Shown: positions 38,124 through 48,208, counted from the first letter of the stretch. The stretch is DNA of 64,000 nt from Actinoplanes sp. NBC_00393 (GCF_036053395.1 NZ_CP107942.1:6032501-6096500), one strand, 5' to 3'. Notes: generated from the sequence alone by a model not told the origin. A program made the numbers and translations.

Positions 38124-41100
38124 TCAGCTCTGGACGAACACCGAGACGGTACGGGCGGGGACGGTCAGCGTGCCGGTCGCCGAGGCGAACGACGCGGTCC
38201 GGGTGACCGGGTCGGCCGAGGACTGCTGGATCGGGTGCAGCGCGACCTTCTTGCCGGCGAGCGCGGGCACCGTCTGGGTGGCCGCCGCCGGGGTGGCGTT
38301 GAAGACCACCGTCACCGACTTCCACTTCGGGTCGATCCCCCGGCCGTCGATCGTCATGGTGATCACGCCGCCGGTCTCGTTCGCCCCGGAGAGTGGGAAC
38401 GACAGACGCTGCTGCACCTGGGCCGCGGTGGCCAGGCCGAACACCGGCGACGACTTCCGGATCTTGAGGAACTCCTGGTACCGCTGGTTCGAGGCGTCGA
38501 TCGCCGCGCAGTCCGGCACCAGCGCCTTGTCGGCGAGGAGCGGCTTGGCGTACGGATACTTCGGCTCGTTGTCCGCCTTGGGCGGCAGCCCCCTACCGAA
38601 GCCGTTACCGGCGGCGCAGTCCCAGATGATCTCGTTGAACCAGTCCCCCGAGTTGTACGAGTTGCGGTCCAGCGACTTCGACCGCAGCCGCTCGCTGCCC
38701 GTGGTGACGAACCCGATGCCCTGGCCGAGCACCGTCGTCGCCAGCGCCACCGACTGCGCCCGGGAGCGGTCCGCAGCCGTGGTGGCCTGCGGCAGCTTGA
38801 ACGCCAGCGAGTCGTACAGGATCTCGTTGTCGTGCGCGTCGACGTACGTGATCGCCTCACCCGGCGCCGCGTTGTAGCCGGCCGGCGAGCCGTTGTAGTC
38901 GACATCCGAGCCGGTCACGACGTTCCCGGCGGAGTCGGTGAAGGAGTAGGAGGCGAGGTTGCCGGTCAGACCGACTTTGATCAGGTCCTGGTAGTGCAGC
39001 AGGCGCGCCTTCTGCTCCGCCGCGGTCCCGTTCACCGCGTCGCCGTTCGGAGCCCCGGCCAGACCGGACGCGAAGCCCTGGATCCGCGGGTTCTCGTCGA
39101 ACGGCCCGCCACCGCGGACCGCGTCCCGGAGCCGGTCGTTGAACGTGCCGATCCCGGTGCCGGCCAGCTCGGTCTGGGACGCCTGGACGAAGCGGGCGTT
39201 GTTCGCCACCTCACCGAAGTTCCAGCCCTCGCCGTACACATAGATGTTCTTGCCGTCGACCCCGTCCCGGGAAAGCGTGAGCCTGTCCAGGGCCGCGCGC
39301 ACCGCCAGGATGTTCTCCTTCGGGTGGTGGCCCATCAGGTCGAACCGGAACCCGTCGACCTTGTACGCCTTCGCCCAGGTCACGATCGAGTCGACGACGA
39401 GCTTGCCCATCATCGCGCTCTCCGGCGCGGTGTTGGCGCAGCAGGTCGAGTTGGCGACCGAGCCGTCCTCGAGCAGCCGGTGGTAGTACCCGGGCACGAT
39501 CTGGTCGAGCACCGACTTCGCGTCCGTGCCGGCAGCCGACGTGTGGTTGTAGACGACGTCCATCACCACGCGCAGCCCGGCGTTGTTGACCCCGGTGACC
39601 ATGGAACGGAACTCTTTGGTGCGGTTCGCCGGGTCGACCGCGTAGCCGCCCTCGGGAACCGTGTAGTGCAGCGGGTCGTAGCCCCAGTTGTAGCCGTCGG
39701 TCGCCGCGACCTTCTCGATGCAGGCCTGCTGCTCCTCCGAGTCGGCCGGGAACGACGCCAGGTCACACGGCGGTTGCTGCTGGTCGGCGCGCTTCTCCGG
39801 GATGGTGGCGAAGTCGAACGCCGGCAGCAGGTGCAGGTGGGTGACTCCGGCGCCGGCCAGCTCCTTCAGGTGCTGCATGCCTTCCGTGTTCGGGCGGGTG
39901 AAGGCGGTGAACGTGCCCCGCTCGGCCGCCGGGACGGACTCGTCGGCGATCGAGAAGTCCCGGACCGACAGCTCCGAGATCTGGATCTTCGCGGGAGCGG
40001 TTGCGGCCGGCTTGCGCAGCTTGTCCCAGCCGGCCGGCGCGAGCGCCGCGTCCTCCAGGCTGACGAACTGGCTGCGGGTGGAGTCGGCGGCCAGCGCCAC
40101 CGAGTACGGGTCGGTGACCGACGCCGTGACCACCTTCTGCGTGGCCGGCTGCCACGCGGTGACCCGGAACTTGTAGAACTTGCCCTTCCAGTCGCCGCGA
40201 GCCGACCAGACGCCGGTCCGGTCGTCCCGGCTCATGGCTTTGACCGCCGGTGTGGCCGACGTGGCGGTGTCGTAAACCTCCAGCTCGACCTTCTGCGCGG
40301 TCGGCGCCCAGACAGCCACGCCGCCCTTGACCGGGCCGAGCGTCGCGTCGGTGGCCTTCTCGTAGACGTCGTCGAGCACACCGGCGGTCTGCACACCCGT
40401 CGCGGAGAGCAGCTTGCCGGCGGCGTCGCGCTCGGTCACCACGACCTGCCCGCGCAGGATGTCGCCGACGTTCTTGGCGGACAGCTTGAAGGCGCCGTAC
40501 TGCCACAGGTGCGGGAACTTCTCCCGCTGGGCCTCGGTGAGGCCGTTGCGCTGGGCATCGAGTCGAATGCTCTGGTACGCGCCGGTCAGCTCACCGTCCG
40601 CGACAGCGATGCCGCCGTTCGGCGCGTACACCAGGTCGTAGACCTTGCCGTCGGTGCCCGCGCCGACCGGTTCCAGGGAGTTGCCGGTGCCGGTCTTCCA
40701 GGCCACCGTGCCACGGTCGATCCAGACCGCCCGCGACTTGGCCACGTCGATCTCGCCGGCCCCGTCGGCGGTCTTCACCAGCGGCAGCAGGCGGGTCTCC
40801 TGGCCGGCCAGCAGCCAGACCTCACGGCCGGCCTTGCCGAAGTCCAGCGACTGGTCGGTCGGCAGGTCCTTGGTGTCGCCGCTGTGGATGATGTAGCTCA
40901 GCGAGGTCGCGCCCTCGGCGAGCGGCACCTCGAACACCGCGCCGTACGAGTCGATCCGGGCCGGCGCCAGCGGGGCGGCCCAGTCGGTCGGGTTCGCCGC
41001 GCCGTTCCAGACGTGCAGTCCCCAGCCGTCGTAGTTCCCGTCGGCCTTGCGCCAGTGGATGAGCGCCTTGTCCGGGTCCTGCGCCGGGTCGGGCTGACCG

Positions 41101-43538
41101 GTGGCGGCCTGCCGGCTCGGGTACACCTTGGCGTCGCCCTGCTTGATCCAGATCTCCGGGTTCTCGGTCACGTTGATCGACCGGTCGGCGTCGGTGTCCT
41201 TGTTGCCGTCCTTGTCGACCACGATGAACCCGACACTCTTGGCGCCCGGCTTGAGCTTCACGTACGCAAACCGCCCGTACGAGTCCTCGCCCACGAACGG
41301 CTGCCCGGCGGGCCAGGTGGTCGTCATCGACGGGTCGACGTCGCCCCAGACGTAGAGGTTCTGGTCCTCGTAGCCGCCCTCGGGCCGCTGGTAGTGCACG
41401 ACCGCGTAGCCGGCGCTGGAGGTGGCCTCCGGCGTACCGACGCTGATCTTCGTGGTGGACGAGCCGAGCCGTCCCTTGCTGTCGCGCACCACTGCCTTGT
41501 ACCGCACCTCGGCGTTGCCGGCCAGCCCGGTCAGGTCGTGGTAGACCCGGTAGGGCGCCTTGTCGGCGGTGCCGAGCAGCTTCCACTCGCCCCCCTCGAC
41601 CTGCGCGGCGAAGGTGACCGTGGACAGCGGGTCACCGGTGACCTCGGCGGTCAGCTCGGTGCGAGTGGCCGGCTTCTCCGGCGCCTTGATCGTGACGGTC
41701 GGGGCCGCCGCGCCGGCCGGGACGACTCCGCCCTGGTAGACCGCGGACGACAGCGCCGGAACGGTAATCGTGATCTTGCCGCCCTCGGGGGTGACCGCCC
41801 CGGTGGCGCCGTAGATGCCGGTGAAGGCAGCGGCCGACGAGACCGGGAACGTGACGGTCTGCGCCGTGGTGGCGTTGTTGACCGCGACGACGTACTCCTT
41901 GCGGGAGCGGACGTCGACCCGCGACGCCGCGAAGACGCCCTGACCCTCGGCGGAGTACCGGGTGGTCTGCACGCCGTTGACCAGCGCCGGGTGCGCCTTG
42001 CGGAGCTTCGCGAGGTCGGCGATGGTCCGGTAGAGCGGGTGGCTCGTGTTGTAGTTGTCCACCGCGTGCGTGCTGTCGGTGCCGATCAGGTCGTCGTCCA
42101 GGTAGTCCGCACTCTTGCTGGCGAACAGGTCCTGGCGGGCGTCCTTGTCGCCGCCCGGCCCGGTGAAGCCCTGCTCGTCACCGGAGTAGACGACCGGCTG
42201 GCCACGGGTCAGGAACATCAGCTCGTGGGCGAGCTGGTCGCGCTTGAGCTGGGTGTCGGCGGTGGCCGCGGCGGCGATGAACGAGCCGATCCGGCCCATG
42301 TCGTGGTTGCCGAGGAAGGTCGGCAGCCGGTCGGCGCCGGTGTCCCGGGCGGTGTAGAGGTCGTCCTTGGCGTACAGGTCGGCGAGGGCGGTCGCGCCGC
42401 TGTTGCCGGTCACGAAGCCGCGGGCCGCCTCCTGGAACGAGAAGTCCAGGGTGGCGGGGAGGTTGCCCTCGCGTACGTAGGTCGACTGGATCTCCTGGTC
42501 GGCGCTGTAGACCTCGCCGAACATGAAGAAGTCCTTGCCGCCGGCCTTCTGGATCGCCGGTGCCCACTGCTGCCAGAACTCCAGGTTGGAGTGTTTGACG
42601 GTGTCCAGCCGGTACCCGTCGATGCCGGTGTCCTTCACCCAGTCGGCGTAGATCTTCGTCATGCCCCGGACCACCTCGGGACGCTCGGTCCACAGGTCGT
42701 CGAGGCCGTAGAAGTCGCCGTACTCGCTGTTCTCACCGGCGAAGGTGGAGTCACCGCGGTTGTGGTACATGTTCACGTCGTTCAGCCAGGAGGGCACCTT
42801 CACCCTGGCATCGGCCTTGCTGCCGAAAACCGGGGTGTACGGGTACGACGTCGAATCGACCTTCGGAAAGCCGGTCGCGTAGTTGCGGTCCTCGAACGGC
42901 TGCCCGTCGACGTCCGTGTACGGCGAGTCGGCCTTGTCGACGTAGGTGTACTCGTTCTCCGCGTACTTGATCACGTCCGCGGTGTGGTTGACGATGATGT
43001 CGAGGTAGATCTTCAGGCCCCGCTGGTGCGCGAGCTTGACCAGCTTCTTCAGGTCGGCGTTGGTGCCGAAGTGCGGGTCGACCTGGGTGAAGTCGGTGAT
43101 CCAGTACCCGTGGTACCCGGCCGAGACGTCGCTGCCGGTGCCCTGCACGGGACGGTTCTTGAAGACCGGGGCGAGCCAGATGGCGGTGGTGCCGAGCCCC
43201 TGGATGTAGTCCAGCCGGTCGATCACGCCCTTGAGGTCGCCACCGTGGTAGAAGCCCTTGTCAGCGGGGTCGTACCCGGTGGACAGCCGGTCGCCGGCAA
43301 GGCCACCCTTGTCGTTCTTGGTGTCGCCGTTGGCGAACCGGTCCGGCAGGACGAAGTAGAACTGCTCGTTCTTGGCGGGCTCGTCGGAGCCCCACTTGGC
43401 GATGACTGCCGCGCTGGGCTCGGCCGGCGCCGCGGCGGCGGGGGCGGACGCGGCCGGGACGGCGATCAGGGGCAGGAAAAGGCTGAGCAGTGCGGCGCCC
43501 AGCCGGCCTCGACGGTGTAACGATCTGTCTGGTGCCAC
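38124..43538 (-). CDS. pulA: Secreted bifunctional alpha-amylase / pullulanase (GH13-CBM41-CBM48-GH13)
   Basis: A 1804-residue extracellular starch-degrading enzyme. Order: a signal peptide (about 1-45). A first GH13 alpha-amylase domain has GYHGYWITDF near 144, nucleophile Asp in GYRLDTVKH near 311, acid Glu in FGEVY near 340 and the His-Asp pair in GNHDMGR near 412. An Ig-like linker (605-705) and two CBM41 starch-binding modules (712-806 and 820-915) follow. Then come a pullulanase N2 region and CBM48 (1068-1160). The second GH13 domain is of the pullulanase type, with YNWGYDP near 1286, FRFDLMGHH near 1397, YGEGWNFGE near 1437 and DAHDNE near 1564. Both active sites look complete, so it should cut alpha-1,4 and alpha-1,6 bonds. 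The GTG start has GGAAGGG 9 bp upstream. It is divergent from the MalR-type gene and a CTTGC palindrome. Confidence 0.95.
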   Translation of the reverse strand: MAPDRSLHRRGRLGAALLSLFLPLIAVPAASAPAAAAPAEPSAAVIAKWGSDEPAKNEQFYFVLPDRFANGDTKNDKGGLAGDRLSTGYDPADKGFYHGGDLKGVIDRLDYIQGLGTTAIWLAPVFKNRPVQGTGSDVSAGYHGYWITDFTQVDPHFGTNADLKKLVKLAHQRGLKIYLDIIVNHTADVIKYAENEYTYVDKADSPYTDVDGQPFEDRNYATGFPKVDSTSYPYTPVFGSKADARVKVPSWLNDVNMYHNRGDSTFAGENSEYGDFYGLDDLWTERPEVVRGMTKIYADWVKDTGIDGYRLDTVKHSNLEFWQQWAPAIQKAGGKDFFMFGEVYSADQEIQSTYVREGNLPATLDFSFQEAARGFVTGNSGATALADLYAKDDLYTARDTGADRLPTFLGNHDMGRIGSFIAAAATADTQLKRDQLAHELMFLTRGQPVVYSGDEQGFTGPGGDKDARQDLFASKSADYLDDDLIGTDSTHAVDNYNTSHPLYRTIADLAKLRKAHPALVNGVQTTRYSAEGQGVFAASRVDVRSRKEYVVAVNNATTAQTVTFPVSSAAAFTGIYGATGAVTPEGGKITITVPALSSAVYQGGVVPAGAAAPTVTIKAPEKPATRTELTAEVTGDPLSTVTFAAQVEGGEWKLLGTADKAPYRVYHDLTGLAGNAEVRYKAVVRDSKGRLGSSTTKISVGTPEATSSAGYAVVHYQRPEGGYEDQNLYVWGDVDPSMTTTWPAGQPFVGEDSYGRFAYVKLKPGAKSVGFIVVDKDGNKDTDADRSINVTENPEIWIKQGDAKVYPSRQAATGQPDPAQDPDKALIHWRKADGNYDGWGLHVWNGAANPTDWAAPLAPARIDSYGAVFEVPLAEGATSLSYIIHSGDTKDLPTDQSLDFGKAGREVWLLAGQETRLLPLVKTADGAGEIDVAKSRAVWIDRGTVAWKTGTGNSLEPVGAGTDGKVYDLVYAPNGGIAVADGELTGAYQSIRLDAQRNGLTEAQREKFPHLWQYGAFKLSAKNVGDILRGQVVVTERDAAGKLLSATGVQTAGVLDDVYEKATDATLGPVKGGVAVWAPTAQKVELEVYDTATSATPAVKAMSRDDRTGVWSARGDWKGKFYKFRVTAWQPATQKVVTASVTDPYSVALAADSTRSQFVSLEDAALAPAGWDKLRKPAATAPAKIQISELSVRDFSIADESVPAAERGTFTAFTRPNTEGMQHLKELAGAGVTHLHLLPAFDFATIPEKRADQQQPPCDLASFPADSEEQQACIEKVAATDGYNWGYDPLHYTVPEGGYAVDPANRTKEFRSMVTGVNNAGLRVVMDVVYNHTSAAGTDAKSVLDQIVPGYYHRLLEDGSVANSTCCANTAPESAMMGKLVVDSIVTWAKAYKVDGFRFDLMGHHPKENILAVRAALDRLTLSRDGVDGKNIYVYGEGWNFGEVANNARFVQASQTELAGTGIGTFNDRLRDAVRGGGPFDENPRIQGFASGLAGAPNGDAVNGTAAEQKARLLHYQDLIKVGLTGNLASYSFTDSAGNVVTGSDVDYNGSPAGYNAAPGEAITYVDAHDNEILYDSLAFKLPQATTAADRSRAQSVALATTVLGQGIGFVTTGSERLRSKSLDRNSYNSGDWFNEIIWDCAAGNGFGRGLPPKADNEPKYPYAKPLLADKALVPDCAAIDASNQRYQEFLKIRKSSPVFGLATAAQVQQRLSFPLSGANETGGVITMTIDGRGIDPKWKSVTVVFNATPAAATQTVPALAGKKVALHPIQQSSADPVTRTASFASATGTLTVPARTVSVFVQS

Positions 43539-43754
43539 AGCGGTGCACCCTTCCGATTCAGTGGTATCGGTGCGTATCGATTGTGGTGTATGTCTACGGC
43601 TTGAAGACACCGGAAATAAAAGCCGAGCGAGGGCCACCCCATCGAAGATCGGCTGTATCGTGTCTGTTGCCGGGACGTTAGCAAGTACTTGCATGGAATG
43701 GAAGACCTTTCAGTACCATGCCGACCAGACAACCGACCAACTAGAGTGAGAACC
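43539..43754. promoter_or_regulatory. Divergent promoter region of pulA and malR with operator palindrome
   Basis: A 216-bp AT-richer gap. It contains a perfect 12-bp palindrome GCAAGTACTTGC at 43681-43692, 63 bp before the malR start and 143 bp before the pulA start. The CTTGC half-site is shared with the palindrome before malE. A LacI/MalR-type repressor site is the natural reading (inference). Confidence 0.7.
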
Positions 43755-44804
43755 ATGCGTGCGCGAATGGCCGACATCGCCAAACAGGCTCAAGTCAGTG
43801 AGGCGACGGTGTCGCGTGTCATCAATGACCGCCCCGGCGTCTCAGCGGAAACCCGCCAGGCGGTTCTCACCGCACTCGACGTTCTCGGCTACGAGCGGCC
43901 CGAGCGGCTGCGCAAGCGCAGCGCCGGCCTCGTCGGCCTGGTCGTCCCGGAGCTGGACAACCCGATCTTCCCGGCCTTCGCCCAGGTCATCGAGTCGACC
44001 CTGGCCCAGCACGGCTACACGCCGGTGCTCTGCACCCAGTCACCCGGCGGCGTCACCGAGGATGAGTACGTGGAGATGCTCCTCGACCGTCAGGTCTCCG
44101 GCATCGTCTTCATCTCCTCGCTGTCCGCCGACACCACCTCCGACCGCTCCCGCTATCAGCGGCTGCTCGACCGGCCGTTGCCGATCGTGCTGGTCAACGG
44201 CTACGCGGCCGGCCTCGAGGCGCCCTTCGTCTCCTGCGACGACCGGCTCGCGGGCGACCTGGCCGTCACCCACCTGGTCGCCCTCGGGCACCGCCGGATC
44301 GGCCTGATCTCCGGCCCCAACCGGTTCATCAACACCCAGCGCAAGCTGGAGGGCTACCGCGCCGCCATGCGCCGCGAGCTGGGCCTGAGCGAGGCCGAGC
44401 TGGACGAGCTGGTCTCGCTCACGCTGTTCGGCGTGGAGGGTGGCGAGGTCGCCGCCGAGCGGCTGCTCGCCCGCGGCGCCACCGGCCTGATCTGCGCCTC
44501 CGACATGATGGCGCTCGGCGCGATCCGTGCGGCGCGGCGCCGTGGCCTGCGGGTTCCCGAGGACGTCTCGGTGATCGGTTTCGACGACTCGGCGCTCATC
44601 CCGTTCACCGACCCGCCGCTGACCACGCTGCGCCAGCCGGTGACCTCGATGGCGGTGGCCGCGGTGCGGTCGCTGGTCGACGAGATCAACGGGCACGGCG
44701 CCCCGCACTCGGAATACCTCTTCCACCCCGAGCTCGTGGTGCGCAATTCGACGGCGATCGCCCCGGCACGCGCCGGCGTGCCGGTCGCCACACCCGCTGC
44801 CTGA
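43755..44804 (+). CDS. malR: LacI-family regulator, MalR type
   Basis: A 349-residue LacI/GalR repressor. The N-terminal helix-turn-helix MADIAKQAQVSEATVSRVINDRPGVSAETRQAVLTALDVLGYERPERLRKRS carries the recognition and hinge helices. The periplasmic-binding-protein-like domain runs from GLVGLVVPELDNPIFPAF to the end, with VIGFDDSALIPFTDPPLTTLRQP typical of the family. I chose ATG 43755 by the family N-terminus, with GAGTGAG before it. It lies between the pullulanase and the malEFG operon. The likely effector is a maltodextrin, and the likely sites are the CTTGC palindromes at 43681 and 48249. Confidence 0.92.
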   Translation: MRARMADIAKQAQVSEATVSRVINDRPGVSAETRQAVLTALDVLGYERPERLRKRSAGLVGLVVPELDNPIFPAFAQVIESTLAQHGYTPVLCTQSPGGVTEDEYVEMLLDRQVSGIVFISSLSADTTSDRSRYQRLLDRPLPIVLVNGYAAGLEAPFVSCDDRLAGDLAVTHLVALGHRRIGLISGPNRFINTQRKLEGYRAAMRRELGLSEAELDELVSLTLFGVEGGEVAAERLLARGATGLICASDMMALGAIRAARRRGLRVPEDVSVIGFDDSALIPFTDPPLTTLRQPVTSMAVAAVRSLVDEINGHGAPHSEYLFHPELVVRNSTAIAPARAGVPVATPAA

Positions 44805-44855
44805 AACGCTCTCGCGATGGCGGCCTGAGTCCGGGCCGCTCATCGTGAGAGCGTT
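44805..44855 (+). terminator. Hairpin terminator after malR
   Basis: AACGCTCTC (44805-44813) pairs with GAGAGCGTT (44847-44855), and inner CGATG/CATCG and GCGGCC/GGGCCGC segments continue the stem. It begins at the malR stop codon and is followed by a short TTCTCTG stretch. Confidence 0.75.
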
Positions 44856-44884
44856 CTCTGTGCACGAGAACAGGGCATGAAAAA

Positions 44885-44918
44885 GCTCCGGAATCCGTTG
44901 TGGAACGGATTCCGGAGC
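44885..44918 (-). terminator. Intrinsic terminator after malG
   Basis: A perfect 15-bp stem, GCTCCGGAATCCGTT (44885-44899) with AACGGATTCCGGAGC (44904-44918), and a GTGG loop. On the minus strand it is followed by TTTTT, making a classical rho-independent terminator 11 bp after the malG stop. Confidence 0.9.
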
Positions 44919-44929
44919 AATTCTTGAAA

Positions 44930-45844
44930 TCAGCCCTTGGTGCCGCCCGCGGTCAGCCCGGAGACGAGATGTTTCTGAGCGAAGAGGAATACGATTCCGG
45001 CCGGGATGGTGACGAGCACCGCGGCCGCGGTCAGGTATTCCCACTGCGGATTGAACTGCGGCACGAACTGCTGCAGACCGTACGCCAGCGTGAATTTGTC
45101 GTCGGTCTGCATGAACGCCGACGCGTACGCGACCTCGCCCCACGCGGTGAGGAAGGTGTAGAACCCGGTCACCGCGATGGCCGGCCGGGCCAGCGGCAGG
45201 ACCACCCGGTAGAAGGTGCGGAACGGTCCGCAGCCGTCCAGCGACGCCGCCTCGTCCAGCGAGGTCGGGATCGAGTCGAAGTAACCCTTCAGCATCCAGG
45301 CGCAGAACGGCACCGCGATGGTCAGGTACGCGATCACCAGCGCCGGCAGCGTGTTGATCAACCCGAGGTTGGCCATGATCGAGTAGATCGGCACGATCAG
45401 GATGGCCACCGGGAACATCTGGGTGACCAGGAAGACCATCATCAGCGGCCGGCGCCCCGGGAAGTTGAAGCGGGACAGCGCGTACCCCGTGGTGGCCGAG
45501 CAGAAGATGCCGATCAGCATGGTCAGCGCGGCGACGATCACCGAGTTCAGGAACCACTGCGGGAAGCTAGTCTCGAACAGCACGTACTCGTAATTGGCCA
45601 GGGTGGGGTCCTTGACCAGGGTGATCTCGGTGCTCTGCACGGCGTAGCCGGGCTTGAACGAGGAGAGCACCACCCACAGGATCGGCCCGACGGCGATCAG
45701 CGAGGCGACGATCAGCGTGCCGTGCAGCAGGATCGACATGCCGGTCGAGCGCCGCCCGCGGCGCGGCTTGTTCAGCGGCGGCGGGGTCACCGGCACCGCG
45801 CCGGCCGCCGGAGCCGCCGCCGGCGTCGTGGCAATCTGGGTCAC
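44930..45844 (-). CDS. malG: Maltose/maltodextrin ABC transporter permease MalG
   Basis: A 304-residue inner-membrane permease with six helices after a Pro-rich cytoplasmic N-terminus. It has the ATPase-coupling EAA loop EAASLDGCGPFRTFYRVVLPLARP near residue 205 and the MalG-type ending (FLFAQKHLVSGLTAGGTKG). It is the last gene of the operon. The GTG start lies 1 bp after the malF stop. No ATPase gene is nearby; in actinomycetes a shared ATPase (MsiK) normally energises such systems. Confidence 0.94.
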   Translation of the reverse strand: MTQIATTPAAAPAAGAVPVTPPPLNKPRRGRRSTGMSILLHGTLIVASLIAVGPILWVVLSSFKPGYAVQSTEITLVKDPTLANYEYVLFETSFPQWFLNSVIVAALTMLIGIFCSATTGYALSRFNFPGRRPLMMVFLVTQMFPVAILIVPIYSIMANLGLINTLPALVIAYLTIAVPFCAWMLKGYFDSIPTSLDEAASLDGCGPFRTFYRVVLPLARPAIAVTGFYTFLTAWGEVAYASAFMQTDDKFTLAYGLQQFVPQFNPQWEYLTAAAVLVTIPAGIVFLFAQKHLVSGLTAGGTKG

Positions 45845-45845
45845 G

Positions 45846-46844
45846 TCACCACACCTCGCCTTGCTTGCGCAGCACCCGCCGGTAGAAGACCGAGAAGATG
45901 AGCAGGATCGACAGGATCAGTACGCCGTACGTGGAGGCGAGCGAGTAGTTCCGGATGCCCTCGAAGGCGGCCCGGAAGGCGCCGGTCACCAGGATCTCGG
46001 TCTGTCCGGCCGGCTGCCCCTCGGTCACCAGGAAGATGATCGGGAACATGTTGAAGGTCCAGATGGTGCCGAGCAGGATCACCGTCATGCTGACCGGCCG
46101 CAGCCCGGGCAGGGTGATCGAGCGGAACCGCTGCCACGGCGAGGCGCCGTCGATCTCCGCCGACTCGTAGAGCTCCTCCGGGATGCTCTGCAGACCGCCG
46201 AGGATGGCCACCATCATGAACGGCACGCCCAGCCAGATGTTCGTGAGGATCGCGACGAACAGCGCCGACCAGCGGTCCGAGAACCAGGCGACCGAGTCCA
46301 GGCCGATCGCGTTGAGCATCGAGTTGACCAGGCCGAGCCGCTCGTTGAAGAGGAACTTCCAGGCGAAGGCGCTGATGAACGCGGGCACCGCCCAGGGCAG
46401 CACCAGCAGCACCCGGTAGAGGCCACGGAACCGGATCTGGCGGTGCAGCATCACGGCCAGGCCGAGACCCAGACCGTAGTGGAAGGCGACCCCGGTCACG
46501 GTCCAGATCAGGGTGTTGCCGGCCCACATCCAGAACTCGCCGACCTTGCCGGTGAGCACGTTGACGTAGTTGTCGACGCCGACGAACGACCAGGCGTTCG
46601 GGTTCTCCTTGCAGACCTCGCCGCCGGTGATCGACTTGGTGCAGATCTCGGCGAGCTGGTTGGCCTCGGTCTGGTCGGTGAACGAGAGCCAGAGGCCGTT
46701 GATCAAGGGGTAGAAGATCAGGACCGCCATCACAATGACGACGGGCACGACCATCGCCCAGGCGGACCAGTGCTTGTCCCAGCTGCGGCGCAGCCGGGAC
46801 GACAGACCAGCGCCGCTCGGCGCCGGGGCGGTGACAGTGGTCAT
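45846..46844 (-). CDS. malF: Maltose/maltodextrin ABC transporter permease MalF
   Basis: A 332-residue permease. It has a first helix at WSAWAMVVPVVIVMAVLIFYPLINGLWLSF, a periplasmic loop with two cysteines (CTKSITGGEVC) and the EAA coupling loop ESAEIDGASPWQRFRSITLPGLRP. I chose ATG 46844, the start of the typical N-terminus, with GGAG about 9 bp upstream. It follows malE with a 59-bp gap and precedes malG with a 1-bp gap. Confidence 0.94.
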   Translation of the reverse strand: MTTVTAPAPSGAGLSSRLRRSWDKHWSAWAMVVPVVIVMAVLIFYPLINGLWLSFTDQTEANQLAEICTKSITGGEVCKENPNAWSFVGVDNYVNVLTGKVGEFWMWAGNTLIWTVTGVAFHYGLGLGLAVMLHRQIRFRGLYRVLLVLPWAVPAFISAFAWKFLFNERLGLVNSMLNAIGLDSVAWFSDRWSALFVAILTNIWLGVPFMMVAILGGLQSIPEELYESAEIDGASPWQRFRSITLPGLRPVSMTVILLGTIWTFNMFPIIFLVTEGQPAGQTEILVTGAFRAAFEGIRNYSLASTYGVLILSILLIFSVFYRRVLRKQGEVW

Positions 46845-46903
46845 CTGAGGGGCTCCAGGGGAAGGGAGCGGGCGCCGGCCTCGAGCCGGCGCCCGCAGAC
46901 GCA

Positions 46904-48208
46904 TCAGGAAGCGGAGTACGCCGGGACGACCTCTGCCTTGTACTTCTCAGCAACGGTGTCGAGCGACGCCTTCGGGTCCTTGTTCTGGATCAGAACCTCG
47001 GTCGCCATCTGGTCGAGCGGGCCGAAGAACTGGCCACCCTCCGGGATCCACGGGCGGCTCGCGGCGGCCTCGGCGACCGGCTTGAACGCGGAGATCACGG
47101 CGTTGTTCTTGACCGTGTCGATCTCGTAGGCGGACTTGCGGGTCGGCAGCACGCCCAGCTTGTCGGCGAGGAACGCCTGCGACTCGGCCGAGTTCAGGTA
47201 GTTCACGAAGGCGACGGCAGCCGGGGCCTTCTCCTGCGGGACACCGGACCAGATCACGTAGTTGTGGCCACCGATCGGGGCCGCGGCCTTGGCGGAACCG
47301 GCCGGGACCGCGGCGATGCCGAGGTTCTCGACGCCACCGAAGCTCGGGGCGGTCTTGATGTTGTTGACCTCCCACGGGCCGTTGATGATGAACGCGACCT
47401 TCTTCTCCTTGAAGAGGGTCATCATCGTGCCGTACGAGTCGGTGGCCGACGGCTTGACCGACGCGCCGCTGTCGATCAGGTCCTTGGCGATCTTCAGACC
47501 GGCGACGTTCTGCTCGGAGTTGACGGTGATCTTCTTGTTCGCCGTGTCGACGACGTCACCGCCCTCGCCGTACATGAACGGCAGGGTGAAGTAGCCGGCG
47601 GCGTTGACGTACAGGCCGTCGACACCGGTCTTCTTCTTGATGTCCTGCGCGGCGGTCTTCAGCTCGGCCCAGGTCTTCGGCACCTGCACGCCGGCCTTCT
47701 CGACCAGCTCCTTGTTGTAGAGCAGCGCCAGACTGTCGGTGACCTGCGGGACGCCGTAGGTCTTGCCGTCGAACTTGTTGGACGCGAGCGGGGCCTCGAG
47801 GTAGTCCGCCTCGTCGGCGAGCAGCTCGGAACCGTCCAGCGCGTACAGGTAACCGAGGGACGCGAACTCCGGCACCCAGGCGACCTCGGCGCGCAGGATG
47901 TCCGGCGCACCGGTCTTGGCCGCCGCGGCGGTCTTGAACTTGTTCTGCGCGTCCCCGAACGGGACCGACTGGTAGTTGATCTTGACGTTCGGATAGGTCT
48001 GGTTGAACTTCGTGATCAGTTCCTTGAACGCCGGACCCTCGTTCTTGGCGTCCGAGGTGTCCCACCACGTGAGCTCGGCCGAGAGGGAGGCCGGGTCGAC
48101 CTTGGCGGGCGCGGCCGACGTCTCTTCCTTGTCGCCACCACAGGCGGCGATGGAGAAGGCGAGAGTCACGGAGGCCAGGGCGGCGATTCCCTTGGTTATG
48201 CGACGCAT
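46904..48208 (-). CDS. malE: Maltose/maltodextrin-binding lipoprotein
   Basis: A 434-residue solute-binding lipoprotein. The signal peptide ends in the lipobox SIAAC with Cys near residue 23, so the protein is anchored to the outer face of the membrane. The mature part has the SBP type 1 features LTWWDTSDAKNEGPAFKELITKFNQTYP, YGVPQVTDSLALLYNKELVEKAG and INGPWEVNNI, typical of maltodextrin binders. A perfect AAGGAG ribosome site precedes ATG 48208. It is the first gene of malEFG, expected to be repressed by the MalR-type protein through the palindrome at 48249-48266. Confidence 0.95.
   Translation of the reverse strand: MRRITKGIAALASVTLAFSIAACGGDKEETSAAPAKVDPASLSAELTWWDTSDAKNEGPAFKELITKFNQTYPNVKINYQSVPFGDAQNKFKTAAAAKTGAPDILRAEVAWVPEFASLGYLYALDGSELLADEADYLEAPLASNKFDGKTYGVPQVTDSLALLYNKELVEKAGVQVPKTWAELKTAAQDIKKKTGVDGLYVNAAGYFTLPFMYGEGGDVVDTANKKITVNSEQNVAGLKIAKDLIDSGASVKPSATDSYGTMMTLFKEKKVAFIINGPWEVNNIKTAPSFGGVENLGIAAVPAGSAKAAAPIGGHNYVIWSGVPQEKAPAAVAFVNYLNSAESQAFLADKLGVLPTRKSAYEIDTVKNNAVISAFKPVAEAAASRPWIPEGGQFFGPLDQMATEVLIQNKDPKASLDTVAEKYKAEVVPAYSAS

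Noticed and set aside
38106..43520. A plus-strand open frame of 1804 codons opposite pulA
   Set aside because: It is the antisense shadow of the pullulanase gene. In very GC-rich genes the complementary frame stays open; the protein is low-complexity (Arg/Val/Gly-rich) without family motifs.
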